From: Teredinibacter turnerae T7901
GTDB lineage: Bacteria > Pseudomonadota > Gammaproteobacteria > Pseudomonadales > Cellvibrionaceae
DNA: 64,000 bases
Direction: 5' to 3'
NCBI RefSeq assembly: GCF_000023025.1
Contig: NC_012997.1
Coordinates: 4,089,125 to 4,153,124, forward strand
The notes under the pieces are model-generated. The model searched no databases. It was not told the DNA's origin and worked only from the letters and a program-made list of their open reading frames with translations. This document shows positions 25,406 to 35,400 of this stretch, one piece after another; position 1 is the stretch's first letter; each line of letters opens with the position of its first letter. The position numbers and the translations under genes are program-made.

Positions 25406-25998
25406 ATGTAAAACCGGTACTGGGGGATTGGGAAATTCCGCATATCCAGGCGATGCATTCGCTCGAGCAGCGACAATTCGTTGAACTGAATGTGCCGGGG
25501 CGCGCAGGCAGCCTGTTTCAGGATATGAACACCCGACCCACCAGCATTGCAATAAGCGGCAGTTTATATGGCGATGAGCCACGCAACGAGTTTCTCGAAG
25601 CGCTGCGCGGCAAATACCGAGCAGGTGAACCCGTTACTTTTGTCGGCGACATAGTCACTGCCACTGAAGTGCAGTACGTCATTATTGAATCGCTGCAATT
25701 TTCTGAAAGTGGCATGCAACCGGATCAACTGGACTACTACATCCGCATCAAAGAGAGTCCGCCGCCCCCGCCACCGCCAGACCCTTTCGGCGCACTGGAT
25801 ACCGATTTACTCGACCAGGCCGGCGGTTTTCTCGATTCGGTCACAGGTGCGCTCGATGTCATCGACGGGCTTGGCAACGTGCCGAACATTGGCGACCCGA
25901 CACCGCAGGTGCGCCAGGCGATGGATCAGGTCACCGAAGCTACCGCCGGTTTACAGGATGCCGCGACTTTATTGTCTGGTTTATTTGGTGATGACTGA
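25402..25998 (+). CDS. Baseplate hub/DNA-circularisation-like protein
   Basis: A 198-residue protein. Residues 1-110 (VLGDWEIPHIQAM, RPTSIAISGSLYGDEPRNEFL, then YVIIESLQFSESG) resemble the N-terminal domain of Mu-type tail/DNA circulation proteins (gp43-like), which is a small baseplate domain despite the name. A run of seven prolines (SPPPPPPPDPF) at about residue 120 separates it from a helical tail. Such a run normally needs elongation factor P. The gene starts on the ATGA overlap with its predecessor and is 2 nt from the next gene. Confidence 0.6.
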   Translation: MNVKPVLGDWEIPHIQAMHSLEQRQFVELNVPGRAGSLFQDMNTRPTSIAISGSLYGDEPRNEFLEALRGKYRAGEPVTFVGDIVTATEVQYVIIESLQFSESGMQPDQLDYYIRIKESPPPPPPPDPFGALDTDLLDQAGGFLDSVTGALDVIDGLGNVPNIGDPTPQVRQAMDQVTEATAGLQDAATLLSGLFGDD

Positions 25999-26000
25999 CT

Positions 26001-29000
26001 ATGAATTTAGTTAACCTGATTCCCGCCGCCGAAGAAATTAGTGCCCCAGTGAATCTGGTTGTGGGCGACGAGACTTCTGGCTTGGCAGGGCTTGCCAATT
26101 TAATTCAATCGCAAGACCTTGCGGGCGCCGCATCAGGTTTATCCGGCGTATTTCAATCGGCCATCACACAAGCGATACCGTCTGCGGAAGGATCGCCCTT
26201 TGGCGGTACCCTGAGTGTATTGCAGGATCTTTCCACCGCCACCGAACTACCCACCGATTTATTAACTGGTATCAACCAACCGTTGCAGGACCTGCAACAG
26301 ATCGTCGAGCGAATTCCACAAATTATTACCACCCTATCTGCGACTGGCGAAGCCATCAACGATGCCCGCAACGGCGATCTAACACCTGTCGTGCAGCAGG
26401 CAACCACCGCACTCAACGGTGTGGTTCGCTCGCTCACTGGGCCAGACCTTGCCGGATTCAGCGCCTGGCGGGATTATTTATTCGAACTCGCCGATACCAT
26501 TCGCCCTATCACCGAATCCGGCGCCTCGGCAGAGACCATTCGCGATCAACTGCTGTTACTCGCCTTTGGTCGTGTGCGCGATGCCATTTTTGCGCTGGCA
26601 CCCAGCATGAATAACCTGAGTAGTGACGCCGATGCGTTTTTCGCTAACCTGCTACCCGATGTCAATGCGCTCGATCTCGAAACCTTACAGAACGCCGTGC
26701 TGGCGAAACTTGCCGAGATAAAAACCGCCGCCGATACCGGTGTCGGCGATATCGAAACCCTGACCGCAGAATACCGCGCCGCCGTTATTCAACTCACCGA
26801 CCAAATCAACGCCGCTTTCGACAGTCTGCAAGCGCACCTGGATAATCCATTACTCCAGGTTAACGGCGTAGCCAACATTGCTCAACGCGAACTCGACAGC
26901 GTGTTGGCAATGCGCATCGACGACTACTCCAATGTGCCGCAACGTCTGGATGAATTTTTTACCGGCGTTGAAGACTCCGTGGACGCGGTCGATTTATCGC
27001 TGATCAACAACACCATCAGCGATTTTTTTACGCAGATACAAGAGGCAATCACCTCGCTTGACACTGACGCTATTCAGCGGGAAATCAGCAACGCAAACAC
27101 GACCGCCGAAAATACAGTCGCCCAGGCACAGCAAATGCTCACCGCGCTCACCGCGCAAATACAAGGCTGGTTAAACGCGTTAACCGGCTCTCTCGACAGC
27201 GCGATAACGCAACTGGGTGAAACCGGCGAGGACGGCAAGTTTCATTTCTTCTTCGAAGCCGAGCTAAATGAGCTGTACGCAAAAATAGACACGCTGATCC
27301 AGGGCGACCCCAACCACCCGGAAAATTTTAGCATTCAGGGTTCACTGACGGATTTTTCCGATACCTTCGTCGAATTAATTCAAACCATCGAGCAGCAATT
27401 ACTGCAGTTGGCGGCCCAACTGGATGCTAGTAAAGACGCCCTTGCCAGCACCCTCGATGGCGTAAAAACAGAAATCGAAGCGGTAGATCCCCAGGCGGTG
27501 ATGGATCAGGCCACCGCCAGCATTGAACAGGCGTTTCAGGCGATTGGCAATTTGGAATTCGAACCCGTCGTGGACCCGATAATCGCCGAACTGGAAGAAG
27601 CCCGCGATGCGCTCGCCGACATCGATCTGTCGTCGTTAAACGATCTGCTAAAAGCCGCCCTCAAAGCCGCGCTGGATGCAATTCAAACCAGTGATTTTGA
27701 TCGCGAAATAACGGCGGCCCTGTTAAAAGAGCTGGACGAAAAATTAGTTGAACCACGAGAATTTCTGCAGAGTATTGCCGATAAAATTAACCAGCTGTTA
27801 AATCGCGTTATCGCCATTTCACCGGAATCCCTGTTCGCGCCGGTGCAACAGGAACTGGATAAAATCATCGCCGCGCTGGATGTGGATATCGCCCAACAGC
27901 TGCGGCCAATTATCGACAAAGCCCTCGCAGAATTAACGGGCGAACTGGAAGCATTGAACCCGGCGCAATTTCTCACCCCGTTACACGACCTCTACAACAC
28001 GCTGCAGCAATCTGTCGACAAGCTGCAGCCAGCGCAATTGTTGCAGCCGGTACAACAGCAGATTGACCTGCTCGCGCAGCAGGTGGCGAGTATCGATCTG
28101 GACGCAATGCTGACCCCGGTGAACAGTGTATTCGGCAATGTGAATGCCTTTTTAGATGCATTAGACCCGCAGCGCCTGCTGCAACCAATCAACGAACCGT
28201 TTGATAGTGCATTGGGCTCGTTGCAGGCGTTTGCGCCCAGCACGTTGCTGGCACCACTCACCGATATCATGGCCCAGATTGCCGATCTCACCGAGAATAT
28301 TCCAGCGTCGGTGATCACCCAGATTCGCGACCTGTACGACGAAGCACTGGCCCGCGCGAACGCGCTAAATCCCACAGTTTTATTTGACGCGGTTCGCGAA
28401 CCCTACAGCGCATTTAAAAGCCGCTTTGAATCCTTGCAACCAAACGCGGCCCTGCATGCAATCCAGCAGGAATACAGCCTTACGCAAACCGCCGTTGTGC
28501 AGGCAGATACACGCGACGGCAGCAGCTTTGCACTCGAACTGGAGCTGAGCGTGCCAACTATATTATTCGCCAGTGTGAGCGCCCGCTGCCAGCAGTATCA
28601 GACCCGGTTCAATGCCGTGCTAAACGGGTTGGACCCAACAAACCTGGAACAGAAATATCAGCAGGCGCAAGCGCGTATCGAAGAATTATTGCCGCTGGCC
28701 ATTCGCGACGATATTACCGCAGGCCGCCTGGAAACCCTGCTGGGTTTAACCAATCCGGCAGTGTGGATTGAACGGCTCGACGCTATTTACGACCGCATAC
28801 TTAACAAGCTAAATCAATTGAGCCCCGCCGTACTCTTTGCCCCGCTAAACGATACGTATCAAACCATGCGCACCGCGCTGAGCGCGTTCGACATCGCACC
28901 GGTCATCGCGATGATCGAAAATATTATTCAGAAGTTGAGCGAGCTGATTGGCTCGATTTCGCTGGAAGCCATTTTCGCTCCCCTGCTCGCGATGGTCGAG

Positions 29001-29402
29001 CGCATGAAAAACCTGGTCACCGGTCTGGACCCGTCTCTACTGATTAACGGGCTGAATGACCGTTACCAAAACCTGATTGGTGTGCTCGACAATGTGGCGG
29101 TGGACTCCATTCTCACCGCCCTGCAAAGCGCCTGGGATGGTCTCCAGCAGAAAATCACAGCGCTGTTCAACCTGGAAAACCTGTTGCAACCACTGCTGGA
29201 AATTTTTGCGGCTATTCGCGCAATCCTCAGCGGTTTGGATGCCGGGGAAATCACCGATGTGCTGGACGACAAGCTCACCAAAATGCGTGACGAATTGGAA
29301 CAAGCCTTAAACCGCACCGGCACAGCCTTTAAACAAATGCTTGCTGCGGTGCCACTGGAAGGCGCTTCTGGCAGCGCCAGCGCCGCAGGGAGCATCGGAT
29401 GA
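26001..29402 (+). CDS. Very long helical protein, tape-measure candidate
   Basis: An 1133-residue protein made almost entirely of amphipathic helix. From about residue 600 on, a degenerate unit of 35-40 residues recurs, recognisable by elements like LDPQRLLQPINEPF, LSPAVLFAPLNDTY, LNPTVLFDAVREPY and LDPSLLINGLNDRY. Length and helicity are those of a tape measure, which sets tail length, and it lies in the right part of the operon. Against that, no clear membrane segments or lysozyme-like domain are visible. It ends on an ATGA overlap with the giant protease gene. A scaffold or cargo-loading role is the alternative. Confidence 0.6.
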   Translation: MNLVNLIPAAEEISAPVNLVVGDETSGLAGLANLIQSQDLAGAASGLSGVFQSAITQAIPSAEGSPFGGTLSVLQDLSTATELPTDLLTGINQPLQDLQQIVERIPQIITTLSATGEAINDARNGDLTPVVQQATTALNGVVRSLTGPDLAGFSAWRDYLFELADTIRPITESGASAETIRDQLLLLAFGRVRDAIFALAPSMNNLSSDADAFFANLLPDVNALDLETLQNAVLAKLAEIKTAADTGVGDIETLTAEYRAAVIQLTDQINAAFDSLQAHLDNPLLQVNGVANIAQRELDSVLAMRIDDYSNVPQRLDEFFTGVEDSVDAVDLSLINNTISDFFTQIQEAITSLDTDAIQREISNANTTAENTVAQAQQMLTALTAQIQGWLNALTGSLDSAITQLGETGEDGKFHFFFEAELNELYAKIDTLIQGDPNHPENFSIQGSLTDFSDTFVELIQTIEQQLLQLAAQLDASKDALASTLDGVKTEIEAVDPQAVMDQATASIEQAFQAIGNLEFEPVVDPIIAELEEARDALADIDLSSLNDLLKAALKAALDAIQTSDFDREITAALLKELDEKLVEPREFLQSIADKINQLLNRVIAISPESLFAPVQQELDKIIAALDVDIAQQLRPIIDKALAELTGELEALNPAQFLTPLHDLYNTLQQSVDKLQPAQLLQPVQQQIDLLAQQVASIDLDAMLTPVNSVFGNVNAFLDALDPQRLLQPINEPFDSALGSLQAFAPSTLLAPLTDIMAQIADLTENIPASVITQIRDLYDEALARANALNPTVLFDAVREPYSAFKSRFESLQPNAALHAIQQEYSLTQTAVVQADTRDGSSFALELELSVPTILFASVSARCQQYQTRFNAVLNGLDPTNLEQKYQQAQARIEELLPLAIRDDITAGRLETLLGLTNPAVWIERLDAIYDRILNKLNQLSPAVLFAPLNDTYQTMRTALSAFDIAPVIAMIENIIQKLSELIGSISLEAIFAPLLAMVERMKNLVTGLDPSLLINGLNDRYQNLIGVLDNVAVDSILTALQSAWDGLQQKITALFNLENLLQPLLEIFAAIRAILSGLDAGEITDVLDDKLTKMRDELEQALNRTGTAFKQMLAAVPLEGASGSASAAGSIG

Positions 29403-32400
29403 ACCCGGCTAAACTCGACCCCAATTTAAATATGTTGTTTCTGCTCAGCGACGAGGAAAAGCGCTCACTGGTAGAAGAGCAACGCCTTAATCTCACCCTG
29501 CAAAACAACCAACTACAACTCACGGTGTCGGTGACCTGTAGTGGCGAGTTGCCCGCCATCGACGGCGTCAGCCTGGTCAATCGCCAGGGCGAACTCTGCA
29601 CGATCACTGCAACACTCGACGGGCTGGCCCAATTGAGCGATGTTGACAGTGTCATCTACATCGCCTCGGTGCATGCGGGCCGAGCATTGATGTATCGCAG
29701 TCGCAGGGAAATTGGCGCAACCATTACCGACGGCCAGCGCATTCGCAACGGCTCGGCTCCCTGGGATGGCACCGGCACTTACGTCGGAGTCATCGATTCC
29801 GGCCTCGATCTGCGCCACCCGGCGTTCAGAAAATTTCCTGGCGGCCCCACCCGAGTGGCCGTTTACTGGGACCGAGCCGCCACCCCGCGACCCGGCGATA
29901 CCCCCGGCCCCGGCGCCATTGGCGTGGTCTACACCCGCGCGCAAATCGACACCTACTTGCTGGGTGCCGCCTCCACACCGCCGGTCATACAACCCACATC
30001 GGAGGACTTTAACGGCCACGGTTCACATGTCACCGGAATCGCTACAGGCGCAACCCAGGCCAATCGCGGTATGGCGCCCGGCGCGGATATTATTTTTGTC
30101 CGCTTGCTGGATCAGGATATCAGCCTGATTCACGACCTGTGCGACTGGATCTTCACACAGGCTGGCGGCCCCTGCGCCATTAATATCAGTCAGGGCTTAT
30201 CCACCGGCGCGCAAGACGGCACCAGCGATGTAGAAGTCGGGCTGGACAACCTGCTGCGCGATCCGGCGACACTTGCCGCCAGGCCCGGCCGCTTTATCGC
30301 CCTCGCGGCGGGCAATGATCGCCAGCAAAACTTCAAGATCAACACCCGCGTGTTGCCGAACGGGCAAGCGGCAACGCAACTTATCTGGGTGAGTCCAGGC
30401 GCCAACACGGCCACCGACGAGTTTGAATTCTGGTATCCCGGCCTCGATCAAATCGCGATTCGGTTGATCTCTCCACTGCTGGCCGGGAATCGCATTACCC
30501 ACTGGGTGGACCCACACCCAACCGGCTGTGTAGAACGCGTCAGCCCTGGCGGGTTCGCGCCCACGACCGCGGGCGCTGCGCCCGTCAAACGGTTCGATTT
30601 TGGCGACGGCACCTCCGCATTTGTCTCGCAGTCAGAAAACCCCCACAACAGTGACCGTCAGATTGTGGTGCGCCTGCAGCCACCCCCCGCGGGCAACATC
30701 GCAGCCGGGCACTGGATTATTGAATTCGAAGGGATCAACGCGCTGCCTGCTGGCGGCAAGTTGCACGGCGCCATCCGCAAAATCGCCGCCAATGCCGTCG
30801 CCGATACATTTTTTCGCAGCGTGCACGAAACGGCTCAACAGGTGCTGGTGCAACCAGGACGAGAACTTCAACTGGACTTGTCAGTGCAGCAGCGCAATCT
30901 CACTCCGATGCCCGCAGAACTGGATATTTTCATCGACTACAGTGAAGACGATCAGCTCGAGGTGCAACTTCAACCTGGCGCAGATAACGGTAGCCCCGCC
31001 AGTGCCTGGATCGCCCACGGCCCAGCCATCACCCCGACGCCAGCGCCAGTGACTGCCGCAGGCGCGGTTACCGGTGCCGGATTCCCGGTCAATTTTCCAT
31101 CGACGGGATTTGGGATTGACCAGCCGACATTGATCAATCACCGCACCCTGGCCGGCCGCAAGCAAATTCACATTCGCCTGCTGCAGCGCCCGGACCCACC
31201 CAATCCCAACTTCGACCCAGAGGATGGTATCTATAAAATTCGCCTGCGCACCACCGCGGGCAGCAGAGCGGTACCCGCCAGTGTGCGCCTCCACCAGGAC
31301 AGGCGCGACCGGAGCGATTACTGCCGATTTTTAGACACCCAGTTCAATCAGACAACAGTTCCGGTTTTTCCGGATGCGCTGCAAGCGTCTGTAGTTTCGC
31401 TGCTGTTCGGTGGCGGATTCACCTCGGAATCTGAGCTGCGAATTAATGTCCCCGGCGGCGATTTCGCGCGGATTCGCCTTAGAGTCCCGCCGCTGCAGCC
31501 GTGGCGGGAAACTGGCGGCTGGGTGGTGACCCCCTGGATCAGCGCGGGCAACATCGAGACCGCCGTCCCCGGTGCCTTACCCGTCAACGGCGCGCCTGCG
31601 GCGGGGGCCGCTCGCCAGTACGTAAGCGGCGACATTCAAATCACCTTTAACTACCCCGCACCCAGCGCCGGCAGCGACGGCATCGCCACTGTATTACTGG
31701 AAAACACCACCTTTGGTGCGCTCACCCAGGGGGAATGGAAGGTGGAGTTCGAAGGGCGCAATATCACCGCGCCCATTTCAGTCGTCACCACCATGAATCG
31801 CCACCTGGATGGGGACAACTCGGAAGGGCTCGCCGCCACCGCGTTCTCCGCCACCACAGGTTTCCTGCCTAATACACCCTTTGGCTCGGAAAACATCGCG
31901 TTCACAGTCCCCCGTGACACCGCCGACACTATTGACCTGGAGTTGCTCTACGCCGACAGCAACGAAATAGAGCTGCGAATGCATCCGCCAGAGCCCGGCC
32001 GCCTTCCCTACACGTGTGCGTTGGGCAATGTCTTCCACACCGACCCGGGCGCCGCCAACCCCGCCGTCGGTGCCCAGGGGGTTACTGGCGCTCTGCCTGG
32101 CGGTACCACCGTGAGCTGCAATATGCCCGCAGCCAGCGCGGCCCCCGGATTGCGCCGCGCGCTTATCTCCATCCGCCGCCCGGCAGGCAGCGCCGCTTTT
32201 CATCCCACCGGACTGTGGCGCCTGGAAGTGATTCCGGTTCAGGTTCCCGGCGATAAAAAACTGGTAGCGCGTCTGTTCTCCGTCGGCCACGGGGCCAACT
32301 TTTTAGTGGTGCGCCCCGACGACATTGAAAATGGCAAAAGCACCCTTTGCAGCCCGTCCACCGCGCGCGAGCCAATGACGGTTGGCAACGGGCTGCCCGG

Positions 32401-35400
32401 CCTCTACCCGTTAAGTTTTCCAGCACAGGATTCCAGTGCGGGCCCACTGCGCAACGCCACGCGGATGCGGCTCAATGGGCACCTGCGCCGCTGGCTGAAG
32501 TACGCAAAACCCGAGATTATGGCACCCGGCAGCGGGATTCTGGCGCCCTGCTCCGGTCTGACCGAGCTGTGGAGCGTGCGTGGCGCGCCGCTCGCCTGGG
32601 CGGGTTTTGCCATTGGCGACAACAAGTTTCGCGGGATGCGCGCGACCTGGCCACTGCTGACCACCGGCGAACGTACCGAAACCCAGAATGTCCTGCCCGC
32701 ACCCAGTGCGGGCACCCTCACCCAAACCCAGTGGAGCTTTACCCTGCCCGCCAGCGCCAGCGGCGTTATCCGCTTTGAGATTCGCTACCCGGCGGCGCGG
32801 ATCTTTGGCGTGCGCCTGGAGCAACCGGGTACCGCAGCCGCGCCCAACCGGACCCACGCGGTTCTGCCCAATGGCAGCGAGCGAATTGTGGCGGGCGCGG
32901 GCCTGGCCGCAGGCGCCAATGCCCCGGATCACCCCCATGGGAGCGGGCGGCTTTACGCCATGGGCGACACCACCGACATTATTATTCGCCAGACAGGCGC
33001 AGGCCTCGCGCACATTGAGTTGCGTTCCGGCTTTCAGTTCGAAGCGGGCGAATGGCGTATTGTCGTGCAGCACGATGAGGTATTCCCGGCAGCGGTGCCG
33101 GTAAGCCTTGAGGCTTTCCCCCCGGTTTCAGGCGTGGGCTGGCCAAAATTTCTTGGCGGCGCTGCACCACGGCTGACGTTCCCCATGGCGCAGGCGGCTG
33201 CGGCGGCCAACCCGACGCTCCACAATATCCCTTTTACCGTGCCCGTTGGCATAGTCGCAGACGTACAGATCCGGATTCGCTACACCGCCGGAGCGCATGT
33301 TTTCGGCGTGCTAATGTTCGACCCCGCAGGGCAACACACCACCGCCATCGACAGTAACAGTGGCACAGTCGCCGTCGGCGGCTCAGTTGGCAGCGTGGCG
33401 GTGGCCAACGGGCGGCGCTACAACTTTGGCTCTGGCAACCGGGTGACCATTGTGCATACCCCCGGTGCGGCCACCATCACCTTCCAGCGCGGCACATCTG
33501 CCACCCACAATATCTCGCCGGGCGCCTGGTTGATGCGTATGTTCAACAGCAACACCGCTACGCCCGCCGCGCCGGTGGACATTACCTATGACCTCGCCCC
33601 CGGCTTTCACGATGCTCCCCTGTTCCTGCAGCCGGAAGGACGCACACCCTATACCTTCCGGCGCGCCCAAAATCTTGCCACCGGTGTCGTCCAGGAGTGG
33701 GATTTCCTGATGCCCCACGGGCGCCACGACCCGCTCCAGATAGAATTGATTTACGACGCGCGCGACACTCTGGAAATACAACTCAATATCGCCGGCGGCG
33801 GGCGCACCGAACCCGTCGCGCTGGGTAACGCCATCGTTGCCGGTGCTGCGGGCACCACCCTGGCCGACGTGGCGGCGACAGCACCACCGGCACCGCGCGA
33901 ATTCGCTGACCCCGACCGCTTTCGGATTCAAATTGATCACAGCGTGCACCCACAAAGCACCCTGCGCAATCGCGCGCTGATCACCATCACCACCAACAGC
34001 GACCTGCCAATACCCGCTGGCACCTGGCAATTGCGCCTCAACCCGACCACGGTTGCCGCCGCCAGCCACGGCGTTGCCGAAGCCTTTATGGTGGAAATGG
34101 CTTTTCAGCGCCTGTCCGGCACCAGTATGGCTGCGCCTCATATCGCAGGTCTGGCGGCCTTGCTGTTGCAGCAGGACACGGCCCAGACCCATGCAGACAT
34201 CAAGCAGCGCATGCTTCAACACGCGACAAGCTCGGTGATCAGCCGCAGCAATCAAACCCAAACCCCAAACCAGTGGGACCCGGTCGCCGGATGGGGCTAT
34301 GTGGATGCCAAAGCCACCCTGCTCAGTCACCCCGGAGGGCTACTCCATCGTCAGGGTCAACCACCGGCTGCCGCGGGTAAAACCACCGGTTGCCCTGTGG
34401 CCTGTGAAGACAACTGCCTGAACGAAGGCGTGATGGCTGGCGACCGCCTCGACGATCTTGTGTGCTCGCCGCGCGCACCGTACAACCGTTCACCGGCGGC
34501 GCCGGGACAGGCTACCATGCCACCCTGCCCACGCCTGCAAAGCTATCTGGCTCACCACCACACAGATCCATTCACCGGTGGCGACACCGCATCACTGCAG
34601 GCCCGCAGCAGCACAGCGCTCACCCAGCCCCTGATGCGTGAGCGCGCGCACCGGGGCAGCCTCGACGGCTTTCGCCCTGTGCCCTGGGAAGAGGTCTACA
34701 CCACGCTGGCGGAGCAGTTTGTGGAGCAGTGGTCGTCGACGGGAACCGTGCTCGTACTGGAAGACAAACCCGATGCGGGTCTGGTGAGAGAAATGCTGTT
34801 CAACCGTTTCGTCCACCACCTTCACCGGCTGCTCACGGCCTCGAACAAGGTATCCAAATGCTCGTTCACCACTAAACGCAAAGTGGATGTGCTCGGCTCG
34901 CGCGTACCCTTTGGCTCGCCGTTCAACGGCGCGGGGTTTCATGGCTTACAGGAATTACTGAGTAATAACCACGGCCGTCTGCTGGGACGCGGCGATCTCT
35001 CCCTGGCGGATTCCATTATCGTTTGGGGCGCGAATCTCCCGGCAAATGCCCAGGCTCTGTGGCGCAGCCTCGCGGCGGTTCACGCGGCGCGACCGCAAAC
35101 TGTCAAGGTATTCGTGATTGACCCGGGCCTGCAGGGCATACCCGATTTTGTCCGCCGTATCAGTATTCAACCCGGCAGCGATCGCCATCTGGCATTGGCG
35201 TTAATGCTGAAAATGGCAGGCAATACGGGCCATGCCACCGCCACCCGCCAACTTCCGGAAGACCCGCGATTTACGGATGCGAGCCGCGGCTTGCAGACCC
35301 TGCTCAGCGCGGAAATTGCGCAGCTGGGCGATTTCGTAACGCACGTGCGCACGGTGGCCGCCGACTACCTTCAAATCGCCGCACCCGGCGCCCCGGTGCG

